Assembly: GCA_025642065.1 (NCBI GenBank)
Contig: JAODUP010000014.1
Location: 730,001 to 794,000 of the forward strand
DNA: 64,000 bases
Direction of reading: 5' to 3'
Source: Paralvinella palmiformis
Taxonomy: Eukaryota > Annelida > Polychaeta > Terebellida > Alvinellidae
Positions 1 through 14,074 of the stretch are shown here, piece after piece. Position 1 is the first letter of the stretch; every line of letters starts with the position of its first letter. The position numbers and the translations under genes were made by a program. The notes beneath the pieces are model-generated. The model was not told the origin of the DNA. It did not search any database and saw only the letters and a program-made list of their open reading frames with translations.

Positions 1-397
1 TAAAACCATATAACGAAAAAAATCTATTTTGGATAAATCCCAGACAAACTGAAAATCGAAACGGATGCAAACTCCACATCACATCTATGAGGAGTTTCTG
101 AGCTGAGCAATACAGCTGAGGTGGAGTCACCGACTTGGCCGGAGTGATTATACTAGCTCTCGACAGAGGTGGAGCATGTGGGGAATGCCCCCTCTCCCGG
201 GGTCAAATATATATATATATATATGGCCGCACCTATTTGTGTAGTAGAAAAATACACTTGAGAGCGAATCGAGAAATCTATGGCGTGGGGTCTGGGGGCC
301 CCAGAAGCCAGAGGTGTTTTGTGAGGCATTATTCTATTTCTTCCTGAACTTGCCAATCGCGTGCATTTAAGATACCATGGCGACAATAAAATTGCGC

Positions 398-828
398 TTA
401 CCACACTCACGCGAATAAGGGCCCAGACGGCTATTGTTTTCGATGACCGTTTCCCCCCTGGCGGCTATTCAAGCATGGCCCTATTCAAGGAGAGGCTCTT
501 ATTGTTTTAAGACATGATTGTGTCTGATATAAACGATTATCGTACAGAAAATATATTGCTCATCCATCCAAAAACATGTCAACGTATGGTATGAAATTTG
601 CGTTTTTATTAAAACAATATAAGAAGACATGCCATAGAATTTGCCCAACATTTATAGAAGTGTTCATGCACAACATATTTATAAATCAGCCAAGGGATAT
701 GTATATCTTCGTTTGTTTTCTTCGAGGGGGGCGCTGTATCAAACAGGGGTGCTTATTTATTTCAAATCATATTTGTTCAAGCATGTCCCTGTTCGAGCAG
801 AGGCCCTTATTCGCGTGTGTACGGTAAT
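398..828. mobile_element. MITE-like element with terminal inverted repeats
   Basis: GCGAATAAGGGCC at 411-423 recurs inverted at 802-814, and similarity extends outward to TTACC at both ends, giving roughly 28-bp imperfect termini around about 430 bp. No transposase is seen inside. Confidence 0.55.
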
Positions 829-3800
829 CTTAGGCCAGTGTTTATGACGTTTTTGGTTTTAACACAATCATACATATTGATGCCAATATATTGATAAATT
901 ATATTTATAAAAATATTTATATCCACTACCGCCACAGTAAAGGTGCGACCACCCTCTGCTCCGCCACTGACTCTTGGACTAACTAACTATAAAATGTTTA
1001 AATACTTTCCAGAATAAAATACTGATAATTAATAATACCATCCCCAGTAAGCCATAATTTCTTTTAGCTAAATATTAATTTCTTGAATCGGATTTCAAAA
1101 ATATGTATAATTTATTTCGTATGTTATACATAATATGGGGTGAATTTATTTCGTATGTTATACATAATATGGGGTACAATAATCTGGAATGAATTTATTT
1201 CGTATGTTATACATAATATGGGGTACACTAATCTGGAATCAACAATCAATCAAGACATATGTAATCAATGTATTTAGGCTTGCAGTTAACTGACATATAT
1301 GGATCTCGGCAGGTTATTGTAGTTAAAATAGGAGAGGTACCGTAATACCAGATTTGTTTTAGCTTCGATGTGGTAACATATCCGGAAAGAGTAAAGTCCT
1401 ATAATGTGAGTACAATCAGTACGCGTTACGTCAGTTTGTTAAGTAATTGATAGATATTTAAATTTGCGACTGATTATTGATCCGCAAGTTGTTGTTTTTT
1501 CGGATAGTAATTTAGCAGGCAAAACTTTCTCGCATTTATTAATAAAGTCTCAGGAAGTCTTTTGCAACTGAAAAGGGAATAAACGAATGAAAAATAAGCT
1601 CATCAAAAATCGGATTCATCGCTTAACTACGGACACGAAGCGTACTTTCTTATTTCCTTCGCTGGCCTCGGAGGTTGTCCTCTTTCTGGTGCTGCCCTCT
1701 CGCGAATACACCGATAAACACCCGCTCACTCGATTTCCTCACACAGAGCGGTAAAGTAAATAAAATAAGAAATAAACGTATCTGACAATCAAGTATACTG
1801 CCCGTTTATTAACTTAACTCTCGTACCAACCTACCCCCCTCCTCCTCCTCCCCACCCGCGCTATATTAGATAATGTTTATGTGGTGACAATTATCTCTTA
1901 GTATAGTATCGTTATGTCTGAAATATACTAAGATTATCAATTGGAATACTATAATTATATAAATACGTACTAATGTTACTTGATGGTGACGATGATAATA
2001 AGGATGATATATTACGATTTAACATTACTTATCTATTGTTAGACGGCTACTCATCAAGTTCAACATTAAAGACCCAGGTCATAAGATCCAACCCCTGTAT
2101 CAGCTGTGTCTTGTAAAACAATCTCGGCCGATCATATAATCCTAATACAAACTGATTGTTAGGATATATGTTCCAGATTTCACCAGCACCGACCGAGAAG
2201 GCGAATATTATTTTTATATTCGTATATAGAACTTATTCAAACGATTCATCGTATTGTCCCTATTGATGCTAATACACCGAATACGCGTGTTCATTCGTTT
2301 CAGGTTTTAATTTTATGACATCGTTTATAGATCGGGTCGGGATATTTTCCAGTGCGTTAGGCTCGAAATAATATTAATCGCCAACATTCCACTTTCTGGC
2401 AACAGGTTTATGCACTGACCTAGTTATATATATAGGTCAGTGGGTTTATGTCGTTCCTTAAACAATTTCCTCGACGACTGCGCCATCTAGCGAACGTCCG
2501 TTTGCGGGTCGCGTTTCACCGGACTCGCTGAATCATCTGATAAAAACATTCTTTTACCAATCGTGAGAAACACAATAAGTTTCATATATCGATAACATGT
2601 CAATAACAGCCCTCAACTCGATCATTTATTTTCAATAACATGTAATTTTTCAGGCAAAAATAAACTGTCAACTTTCCCCACACAAATGACCTTATCTAGT
2701 AGACGTGGACTGCACATGCATCGCGGAAATTGTCTATTGGGGACACGAGAAGAGCACTACATTATTTGTTTTTTGTATATGTCTTTGTATATATATCTTT
2801 GCTATAAACGAATCGTTTTATGTCTTGATTAAACTCTAGTTGAGTCACTCTATTTATATCTTTTCCTCATCTTATAGAACTTACAGCTGCAGTTGTTTAA
2901 TTAATTATTTTGTTGGTCATTATTTTTGTCAACAGTGGGACTGCTTTCAGTTGAATTTGTGGGCGTTGCTGTACATTTGAATGCTTATTGGTGTTATTGG
3001 TTACCAAGAATGCTCTGGACGGTTTAAACGAAAGCACCCACTTACCATGAAAACGACACAGAAAAGCTCAGTTGTAGTGCATGCGTCGCCGCCTAGCGAA
3101 TCAAATGATAAAGTCTTAGCAAAGTCGAAAGAGGGAGCCACTCAATGGCTTATCCCAGACAAAGGGGTTATTTAACGCTAACCTCTTTTTCTGTTAGGAC
3201 TTTGGTTTATACGATGTAAAACGGTTACCGTTAACCAACAGATATTTTAGTTGCTAGGCCGATTATTGTTCAATTAAACATTAAATGGTGTATGAGCGTA
3301 GAAAAATGCTAATACATAAATTCTGTTTTAATAACGTCTATTTATGAGACTGAATTGCCCCCTCATATAACACAGCTTTTTGGTTAGCTTTTAATAGGCT
3401 TTTATACGAGGTGGTGGGATATGTCTGCAGTCAGTATCGTTTTAAACTTTTAGAAAATATGTGGTTAGTTTCAAATGTATACATGAGTCTACTAAAAATG
3501 ATTTAATTAATCGTCTTATTAGTTGTGATTTCTTAAAGCAGCTCAAGGCTGAAATGTCTTTGATGCGAGGAATTGTTTTCTTAGAGGTTTGTGTTTGTAT
3601 AAAATCTTGATGTACCACCCGCCACCTAGCGAATAAAGGAGAAAACATCCCAATTAGTCAATACCATTGACCTAATATAAAAGTTTTCTTTTAGGTCAGT
3701 GGAAAAATAAGAAACACAAATTTCGTTAATTTAGGCCCATGTTTTTTATGTATGAGTTACCAAGGAAATGTGACTTAAAATTGACACTAAAGGGTGAAGA

Positions 3801-3830
3801 CATTATACATATATGATAACTTGAATATTC
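829..3830. other. Non-coding stretch with a short tandem repeat
   Basis: No gene recognised. At 1109-1239 three copies of a 34- to 50-bp unit (TTTATTTCGTATGTTATAC core) occur in tandem. Short AGGTCA hairpins lie near 2418-2447 and 3667-3699. Small open frames here show no family features. Confidence 0.6.
1109..1239. repeat. Tandem repeat, three copies
   Basis: Copies begin at about 1109, 1143 and 1192. The first lacks the ACAATAATCTGGAAT segment present in the other two, which are nearly identical. Confidence 0.9.
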
Positions 3831-3833
3831 AAC

Positions 3834-4179
<346 letters not shown>

Positions 4180-4199
4180 TTAGTTTTTGGAGCATACCT

Positions 4200-5443
4200 A
4201 TTTCTATCCAGATTGCTTATTACACCAACGTAAGAAAGTTATATAGTTATTACAACACAACAGGTTTAAGTCTATTAGCTTTGCTATATAAAATGTAGAA
4301 TCCACATTGTTGTCTGACGAAACGACCGTTCTAAAACACCTGATCAAGGTTGCTTTCACAGGTAAATAATAATTATCTTTTAATAGACATATTATTTGGG
4401 TATTATTATATTACATATTATTTGTACAGCGCCTTTGAATGGCTCCTGCTAGTAAGGGCGCTTTATTAGATATACATTATAATAATAATTATTATTATTA
4501 GACTCGTTTGCTACTCCGGCAGACACCTTCATGGGTATTAAGCTATTGCAATCCCTACTTGTCATTCTCAGTATCGGAGATCTGCCTGAAATCCGCTGTT
4601 CTCGACCATGCATCCAATAGATCAAGCGGATATGCGTTTTAAATTAGATCCCATCACACCTAACTGCATATAGTTAGGGACGCTTAAATTAGGCATGGAT
4701 GAACGTTCACTAAGCGATGAACGGAAACGTATGAGGATTAGCTGTTAGGTTTGAGTAAATTATAATATTTACTCAATATTAAGGCCATATTTTCGTTCTA
4801 GTCCAGTAATAATCCATTTTGTTAACTGCTTCCATATGTAGGTAGTGTACATCTTATCACGTGTTCAACAGACTGTAATGTTAGTTAACACGCCGAGGGC
4901 CTATAAAAAGCCTAGCATTCCACTCGAGTTACAGAACAACTTGCCACGTCAGACTAGTCGGAAGTCTATCGATATGGTTCATATAGGTATGATTCGTTTA
5001 GTTATTCGAACTCAGAAAACTGAGGTCAGCATCTGTAGTGTCGTAATATTGTGATATATAACTTTCTTTTGAACCACTGCATATTACCGCCAATTGTAAT
5101 GTGGTGTCAAAGTAGTTATCTTATATACGTACTAACTTCTCATTGAACCACACGCGTGCGTTGTTTACTGCCATCTCTGGTGTCAAATGATACTTTTTGT
5201 TGTATGTGCTTCCCTGTGGGCGTGACGTATTTGTCATGTATGAAAAGCATATTAGCTGGTTCCCACGGGCTGATGAGTAGCCCAGACACATATACAAGTC
5301 TATGTATGTATAGATGTGTGGAGGCGAAGGTTTCTTGTATGCTTAGTTGAGCTATGTAGAGATTTATTTATGTACAGATTAATGGAGGTAGGCCTATAGG
5401 TTTTACAAGATATATAGATAAGTTTATATCAACTTTAATATAA

Positions 5444-5478
<35 letters not shown>

Positions 5479-5500
5479 CAGGCGTTATTTCATCAAAACT
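4200..5500. other. Non-coding stretch, no gene recognised
   Basis: AT-rich sequence with TAA/ATT short runs near 4480 and an (AT)n tract at about 5446-5475. Nothing resembling an exon or transposon core was found. Confidence 0.5.
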
Positions 5501-5504
5501 ATAG

Positions 5505-5640
5505 AGCGTCTTCGTGGTCTTACTGGTTGCATTACAGATCATTATATCACCTGAGTTCGAATCTTGGCGTTGGCATATGTGAAGGATGTTTCATATTTGA
5601 CTTCGATTCATTACCTTTGGAGGTAATTTTTGTTGTTAAC
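5505..5640 (+). repeat. tRNA-derived SINE, family A (truncated)
   Basis: Head CGTGGTCTTACTGG and GAGTTCGAATCTTGGCG, then the family body GACTTCGATTCATTACC. The 3' tail is missing or diverged. It follows an (AT)n tract. Confidence 0.75.
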
Positions 5641-6920
5641 GTATTAGTCAGCTTATGGTGAACTATTCATTCACAATATGGCCTATTTTGTGTCTGAATT
5701 CTGTTAATAATTAAGGAACCTGTTTTAGATAACATTAATTATATGAAAAATATAAATGTTGAATCCAGTATTACAGTCAGATTTATGGCAAAAAGGTGCT
5801 AATGTTGACGATATTGAACGGCGAACAATCAATTAATATATCCAATCATGAAACTTGGACTCCTTTCTTATTTTTATAGCCATTATAAATAAAATTAGCC
5901 AATGTTTTGGTTCATTTAGCTACATTAATCACAATATTCTCTTCTGGTCTGATCAATATCGTCCTGGTACACGTCTTCTATAATGTGGTAATCTGATTTA
6001 TGGACTGATAAACGATCCATTGTGGATGTTTTGTTTATTTTTACGATTCAATGAAATGTATATTTACACCATGACCCGTAGCATATTATTCCGTGGTGGC
6101 AGTCTATAACTATGATTAAATGGAACTCTCACGTCTAGCACATATCTGCTTTGTGACATTACTCATGGTTAGACTAATGCGTAGATGAACATTGCAATGT
6201 CCTAGACGATTATCGAGTGACCTAAATACATAATATGTTAATTTCAATAGATACTCACGAACTGATTCGTTTTGTAGAACATTTATCAGTTAATTAACAC
6301 ACGTGTACATCCGGCCCTGAACACACCTAAGAGAGAGAAAGGAGACTTTCGATCCTAGATACGGTTTTTAAAATCGGAAGATCTTTATTCCCATTATAAT
6401 CGTAGCCTGTCAGATTACTGTCCCGTGATAACACAGCTGTTAATGAATATTGAACATATGGCCTTGGAGAGTAGCCAGTTGTCATAACGTTGGCTATTTA
6501 AAAATAAGTTGCAATGGATTCTTAATGACGTACGTTACATTATGATGCGATACCATGGCAGGTCCTGCGATGTACTAGTCATGGCCGTGATGTAAATACA
6601 CGTTGTCAAAGACTAGGTGATGCTAGTATTAAAGCTATTATTTATTCTATCCTCTGCAGTCGGGTTGTATTGGAGCAAAAAGATGGCTGTCTTGACGCAA
6701 TATTCGACACATTATGTTCGCACTTCATGTAGGAATGTGGTCAACATTACATGAGTCATCCGTGTTGTGTATCAACAGGCTGTCAAGGTATTCTATTATC
6801 AAGAAAGACAACCAGGAGCTGACGATATGGCCAATCCTTTCCTATCTAAAAGCCAACACGACTTCAAGAATTAAGCCAAACGTATTGATGGATGTTACGC
6901 TTCCCAGAATAAGTGGCCAG
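5641..6920. other. Non-coding stretch, nothing recognised
   Basis: AT-rich, short open frames only. No repeat family member or coding similarity noticed. Confidence 0.5.
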
Positions 6921-6924
6921 TTCA

Positions 6925-7112
6925 GTGGTACAATGGTTGGAGTACGGCGCTGCTAACCACCAAGTTGTGGATTGGAATCCTGGCCAAACCTGTGTTTATG
7001 GGATTTTTTCTCGGGAGATGTTCGTCGACAATAGGTCTTTGGTATGACCAGCACCGAGAACACTAAAGAGGTTGACTCAACTCAACTGAACCAAAAATAG
7101 TTGATAATAAAC
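6925..7112 (+). repeat. tRNA-like SINE, family E
   Basis: Degenerate tRNA-like head (GTACAATGGTTGGAGTACGG, GGATTGGAATCC) and a 3' part with GCACCGAGAACACTAAAG and GACTCAACTCAAC. A related element is at 32885-33055. Confidence 0.5.
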
Positions 7113-8336
7113 TAAAATAACCATGACTGAAAAGTGCCGATGTCCGGGACGTGGCCGTCCATCCCTGACATCGGCCTTAGCTATAGGTTCTCTCTTTCAA
7201 AACTCCGAACTCATGTGGTATCGAATCTACTTTAATCCTCTACTCAAAACTGTACAAAAATATTATACACTCCAGAACCACCACCTCTACTACTACTCCA
7301 CCTCCCCACACTCCCCCCCAAAAAAAAAAAATCCAGATATTTATAGGGAATAGACAATTTCCGCGACGCATGCGCAGTCCACATCTACTGTGGTTTGCGG
7401 GTCAATGACGCAATGTAGTAGCAGGGAACAAGAAGTGTAATTCACTAATTGTTTGTAAATTTACGTTTTCATGGAATCACAGAACCAGATCGATCTAGAA
7501 GTTTTTGTAGTAGTTTCATTTTTGTTAAATATAACATATAATTATTTTGACTAATAGATAAGATTATTTCTATTGGAAAATCGACAGTATATTTTTCCCC
7601 CCTGGGGAACACAATTAGCATATGTGATTGATCACATGGTAAAAAGATCAATTTGCAGTGCCCCCATTTATGATCCGGAATTTTTCCCCTAGACCCATGT
7701 CCTAACCACATATCACTCCAACAAAGCTTTCACACATTCAACCCACACCACGAAAACATTAATACAAATCCCCAAGCGGCACCGAACGGGTGACCACCAA
7801 CTTCTTTCGCACATCAATAAATCGACAATCGGCCATGACTTTACATGACATCAATAATAGATTCAATGAAAACTAAACTCCTTTGTTTAGCTGTGTAGGT
7901 TATGACGAGGCTGAATATGAGAAAACATAAATCTCTGAAGGTATTGAAGCTAGAAGGTAGAGATTGGTTATCAGCTACGTAACTTATGTAGCAAGAACTG
8001 GCATCTTCACGTTTACTGGCGTGCTGCTGTATCCATATAGATCTAAATCGGAGTTGTCCAGCTTACTGTTCATTGGTCAAGCCTAAACAAATCAATCACT
8101 GGCCCATATCGGCCATATGATAGTTCCTTCAGTAAATAGTTCCTTAGAAAGAGAACTTCCCTATTTTAGCCCCACAATCTTATGTTAAGCTGGCGCCTTA
8201 GAGATTTGATCCCAGTAGTGGCCCTACAGTCAGCGGAGTTTTCCGACCTGCTAGGCAAGTCATAAAGCTTTGTCCACTTAATATGACAGCTATTTCAAAT
8301 TCTGAATATATATATATATATATATATTTATAATTG

Positions 8337-8372
<36 letters not shown>

Positions 8373-8795
8373 ATTATATATATATATAATGTGTTTATGT
8401 AAGATTATAGACATTATCGCACTATGGGTGTAGAGTCAGGTTAGTGTGTGTGTGCGTGTGGGGGGGGGGGCATTTATTTTACTACAAATCAGATGGCGAA
8501 AGACATTTTATATTAAACGATGTTGTTAAAAATATTACATCAGGGCATTGAAAGGGAATCAATACTGGGTTAAGTATCGGGAACAAACTGTTACTTAAAG
8601 CTCTCCTCCTAACAATTTGATGTATAAACTCCGACAACAACACACGGCCCATTATTATAACAATCGTTTATCAAGTGCTTTTCGTGCAGTGGACTCTATG
8701 GCCACATAGTTGGCCAAAATATCTGACTATTCTAGTCAGCCAATTACGAGAAAAAAAAAGTTTTTTACGCTTTCATATATATATATATATATATA
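7113..8795. other. Non-coding stretch with (AT)n tracts
   Basis: Contains a hairpin GCCGATGTC...GACATCGGC near 7136, a segment at about 7340-7390 that is an inverted copy of 2697-2745, and a composite (AT)n tract at about 8306-8390. No gene seen. Confidence 0.55.
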
Positions 8796-9102
8796 ATGCA
8801 TGTTTATATAGCGCCAGAACCAGGTAACTCTGTTCTGAGGCGCTGTACAGTATTATTATCTCTGGCTCAGACCTGTTTCCACCAAACACATATCTCAACT
8901 CCCAAGGGAGCATACAACGCATGCTGCCATTATAGGCACAAAGCGTTACTCAAACACATAGCCATCGCGCCCTGTCAGGTACTCATTTTTATGGATGAGT
9001 GAACCAGTCGCCACATTACAACATTGCAGCTCCCGGAGATTTGAACCCGCGACCCTTCAGTTACGAGTCCTACGCTCTAACTAACTGCGCTATCACGGCT
9101 CA
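8796..9102 (-). repeat. tRNA-derived SINE, family D
   Basis: The minus strand starts with a tRNA-like head (GTGATAGCGCAGTTAGTTAG, then TCGCGGGTTCAAATCT), followed by about 230 bp of body ending at an (AT)n tract. No CCA end or good anticodon stem is seen, so it is not a tRNA gene. Confidence 0.75.
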
Positions 9103-10200
9103 TTATCATTTCACTTAAAAAGTAAAATTTTGTTCAAAATGTTTAAAACAGTTGCTATCCTCTGTCTAGATAAAAAGCTAATGAATATTAATCTGATTGA
9201 ATCGAAGAAGTAAAAGCTAAAACTGCGTTGTCTGTGCTACGAAATAAAATTAATATGATTATTTTGTGCCGATAGTGTGTGAATGCACATAGACACATCA
9301 ATGCAATCAACGGACAGTGACATGACACTGAATATTATTGTATGGTAATCACATACAGCTGTGTAATGATGTATTTTCTATTTATCACACACACACACAC
9401 ACACACATACAAACATTTACACTAAGCACAACAATAGGATGACAACAGTATTGTTATTAATAAACATCACCAACATATTGGTGACCATAACACTGGATAA
9501 AAAATTAGTAAAAACAGTTGACTGTGATTGAAATTTTCAATCTCACTGGAACAAGGATTAAGTCCAGATGAAAAACAACCCTGGCCAATTAATAAAGAGG
9601 GCACGACAGCATTACAGTAATCCTTATGGGCTTAATGCCACAGAATATGCCACTCACTTTATAGCAAACCTTTCTATCAGGTTGAACATAAAGCTAATAA
9701 CACACGTAATGCACCCCAGATATGAAGAATACTTGACTAATACTAGAAAAAACTATTTAAATCAAAGCATCATTATCAACAGAATAGCTATTAAGTAAGC
9801 AAGTTACATTGACATCAGTAAACGGTAAAATGTGATTAACACAATAATGAATATTTTTGGCGAGTTTACACCGAAATTAATCACCATCTTTGACTCGAGA
9901 AATCTCTGTTTGTACTTACAGTGTATACATCTTGGAATATACACAGTAGAGGTATTTCAATTATTGATCCATACAATACACATATGGTTCTAAAAATATA
10001 TAATATATAAGATACTACGTTCCCACAAAATTACCAGCAAGTCTGCAATTTAGGCTGAGAGGTTTAAATTTTCCATCACAAGACATTTTGCAGTTCAGGC
10101 AAAACTAGACATAACTTTAGTAATCAAGACGATAATTTGTCAAAGTTACATTGCAAAGATTGCTATCCAGCCTCAGAATTGATTTGACAGGATATCAACC
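9103..10200. other. Intergenic sequence 3' of MALT1
   Basis: AT-rich with a (CA)n tract near 9387-9408. A 76-codon open frame near 9568 has no recognisable features. The MALT1 3' end is taken as about 10200. Confidence 0.5.
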
Positions 10201-10201
10201 A

Positions 10202-10207
10202 TTTAAT
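10202..10207 (-). promoter_or_regulatory. Possible MALT1 poly(A) signal ATTAAA
   Basis: Minus-strand ATTAAA lies 69 nt after the MALT1 stop codon. It is the common variant hexamer and the first candidate downstream; no canonical AATAAA was noticed nearby. A short 3' UTR is inferred. Confidence 0.35.
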
Positions 10208-10275
10208 ATTTGTAAAGTATGTTGTATTATAATTTCACAATAGTTCATGCTGTCCGATGACTAATGGGAGCGTCG

Positions 10276-10449
10276 TTAGAGCTCATTCTCACCAGAGTCT
10301 GAGTGTTCGCATGCTTCACGGTTTTCAGAAACTGATGGGTACATGTTTCTGAGATGCGAAATAAGTGGATAACCGGCCTTTACTTGCATTGAAATAGGAC
10401 TGACTGATGGTGTGCTGTATGTTAAATTCAGTATGAATGACAACGGACT
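10276..10449 (-). CDS. MALT1: MALT1 exon 16: last coding exon
   Basis: Residues 816-872 begin SPLSFILNLTYS and include KAGYPLISHLRN, matching the final Ig-like strands of MALT1 (LVFTVCLSYQYS ... GKPLIAKL). It ends after a short acidic tail ENREACEHSDSGENEL and a TAA-class stop. Acceptor CGTTTCAG|AGT, phase 0. Only about 25 residues follow the domain. Confidence 0.92.
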   Translation of the reverse strand, partial: SPLSFILNLTYSTPSVSPISMQVKAGYPLISHLRNMYPSVSENREACEHSDSGENEL

Positions 10450-13064
10450 CTGAAACGAGAACCAGCATATTTGAGCATTATACACAGGTAATGCACCATG
10501 TCAAGAGTCGATTTTATTAATATTATTATAAACCAATTCTTCGTATTGTTTTTCTAATATGACAGGTTTAGCCACATATTAAAAAGTAATTATAGTTATT
10601 GGTATCTTTTCTTATGACTAACGTTGGGTACTTAAATTTTATTGCATAAAATTTAGTGTCCACAGTTTTGCATTATAGCACACATAAGTACAACAAACAC
10701 TAAGTTACTATGTGTAAGAAATGATAAAACAGAAACCTGCAGATTTTGTAGGTTATAGAATATAAAACCATTCTTCTGTCTGATGCCTAGTTTGGGATCA
10801 CCGCTGTATCTGTAACAGTGACATGGGCGGGCTTGCTACATAGAGAAATAATTTTTATGAGTCATCTGTCAGATAATATTAGATTTGTATGATGTAAGAG
10901 CATATGTTGTCTGTCTCTGGTATTATCTAATGATCCACGGGTTTAGGCTGTATTAATGTACGACTTCTACTTTAAAACAAAGGTCATGCAGAACTAAATT
11001 AAACGCATTCTGATATCAACACCGTAAGAGCTATTAGAATTATTACTCGAAAATGTGACCAAACTCAACCGTCTTTGGACTTACCAGTGGTACAGACTGT
11101 GCATCAATGTTATAATTCACTTGAAGAGTTCTCAAATGAGCCGGCCGTTTGTCTTCTTCATATATCACCATCTCTAAAACATTAGATGCCTTTATTACAA
11201 ATGTTCCCCTGATATTCCAGCAGTCAGCGTCAGACTTCAATGGTATACAGAAGTCGCTTGGCAAAGCTGGAAGAATTAAAACAACCAGCAAGTCATTTGT
11301 TGAGATTTCACAATTTAACCCCAAATGCTTGTTAAAAAACTGACACCACTTACGAGATAACATCATTGTGCAAAATATGAACATATTTTGTGATGAATTA
11401 TTATGAACAAAATTTGTACAGGAAATACCTTAAGTAATGGGTGTAATAAATATGATGGCGAGGACAACATATCACACGTATTTTTACTTCACCCGGAATA
11501 ACATCATAAAATTTGTGAAAACAAAGTACATGTTAATATCTCATGTTAATATGACACAGGAGTAAGATCAGGGCCAGAAAAATATTTCTACATCCCATAG
11601 CCCCATGGCTAGTAAAACTTAAATCCACTAGCCCAACAAATTTCTTACTAGCCCAACAAAAATCTACTAGCTATTAAAACCATTTTTTTCTAGTCAGAAC
11701 AAAACTGTGCTGAAATCCACGGAGAACACTAAAACACAAATTTGTGTATGATTAATGTTTTATGGCCACTTTTGTGCATATGGTAGGATATATGGGGCAA
11801 GTGACCTCCAAAAGTAATGAAGCAAAGTCAAAGATGAAAATCAGCTATGCCCACGCCGAGATTCGAACTCAGGTGATAGTGATCTGTGGTCCAATGCCCT
11901 ACCAATTAGACCACAGAGGCAATAAAGACAATAATTATGTGTTTGTGATTTTATTGAGCCACACTCTAACACAATACAAGTATATAAATAATCAACAATT
12001 CATAATTCATCCAGTAATAAATTATTGGTGATGTCCACATTCTGGCCAGGAATTTTCTTCTTGTGGCTGTTGAGGTGATAAGGGAAGCCCATTGTTGTTT
12101 AAATATAAAATAAAGCACAAAATAGCAAATAAAGACAGTAATAATTCATACAGAGAGGATCAAGGAAGAAATTAAGTTACCAAAAAGTGCATATAATTCC
12201 TTCAGCAAAGTATGAATACAGTTAATATGATACATATATGGAATCCATATTTATGTCTTAATATTAACATAAAATGGAGAGAAAAAAACAGTGATCAAAC
12301 AAATTAACCGGAAAGAGACAGAAATCCACCATATAAACAATACCATGTAATTTTATTTACTGTAAACAAACACAACTGGCCAATCAGGAGAGAGTATTTG
12401 AGTCACGTGACCATCATAATGCAAATGGATGTTTACCAGTCAAGATCACAAGCTCACCAAAATCTCTCCCATCCTTCAAGCATGGTTCTTATATTCAGTA
12501 AATATTTATAAATATGACATTTGAAATTGTTACAACAGTAGATTTTAGCATTATTTCAGATCTGAAAACTATCGCATGATAAATATTAATTTTTTATCTT
12601 AATCCATTTTCTGCTTAAAATTAGTCCAAAATCCAGCCTACAATCGGGAACAGTGCTTTTTAGCAAACGTTGTTGAGGTGTCAGCGCGGGTGCTTTAAAC
12701 TATGATACTGTTTCACTGCGAAGAGCTCCAAAACAGTGGAAAATCTTTCTATGGAAAATGAACTTGAGACTAACGCATATCTTGCCTCAAAATGCAGGCA
12801 GGCCGGCAGGGCTAGTATTTTAGAATACTCACTAGCCCAAAGACAAAATCCATACGTCCCAGGTAACCGGGCTAACGATTTTTGTGGCCCTGAGTCAGAT
12901 TCCAGAAGAGGGATTCACAAGCATATATATCTATATATATATATATTTATATGTATATATATTGGCAGTAATGTACAGCATCAGGGTTAACTAACTTGTT
13001 TACAATTATGGGGTAAATCTATGCATATTTCCACCTTTTTCTTCAGTCCAAGTTAAAAGCATGT

Positions 13065-13098
<34 letters not shown>

Positions 13099-14035
13099 TA
13101 TTTTTGTGAACTACTTTTCTTAAAACAAATAATAATAAAAAATTAACTGCCTAGTTCATATTTTAATGTTTCTAAAACTAATAATTTATAGATTCTTTTT
13201 CCAATAAAGATTTGTCAAGTGTAATGTAATCTGTGACATTAAAGATGTATAATTTGTAAATATCTTTAGAAATTCATTTCTCCCAAATCCAGCATAAGAT
13301 AAAATTATCTGACAGTTTGGCATTTCTAATTACAGAAACTGAAGACAAATAGATAAAAAAAAGAAGGATGAATGAACATTATATTATGACACATGAGGCA
13401 GGATGAGCATTTCATTTAAAGGAATGGCCAAAACAAAATCATGTTTAAGAGTGTAAAGCAGGTGTTACATAAAACGTTTATGATTTACCAATAAAACATT
13501 GTTTATTTAACAAAACAAAATTGTAGAGTCTAAGAACTAGATTCTAGCTCGTCATATATGAACGACAGGTAACTCGTAATTGCAAACATATGATCTGATT
13601 GGATATGTTTATCAAGGATAGAAACTATTTAACATCACGCAACCAGAAATTATTATGAAGAAATTGACATCTTACATTTAGAAGTTAGTTGATGATATTT
13701 TCTGATTCTCTCTTCATATTCTTTTTCCTGGCCCTGTGAATTAATTGGATCAAGCAAGCTACGCTCTTCTTCCAAATTGATCTCAAACACTGGATCCTGT
13801 TCCTTTCCTTTACTTGTTGAGAAAGTTGGGTCAGGTCGTGGAAACACTACAGAATGACAATTAAATACATACATAGATGTCAACATTATTGTTTATGTAT
13901 CTAAATACTGCTTTTCAATCACTCCTGAAATAAACAAGTCTGTTTCGTCCATGGAAGTCTACATGTTATACAGTAAAATAAATTAGATGATTACGTGTTC
14001 ACAAATATACATGTATATAATGAAATTCATTATTT

Positions 14036-14074
<39 letters not shown>

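Noticed and set aside
9040..9102. A tRNA gene on the minus strand
   Set aside because: Box A and B are tRNA-like, but the anticodon stem is poor and a SINE body follows.
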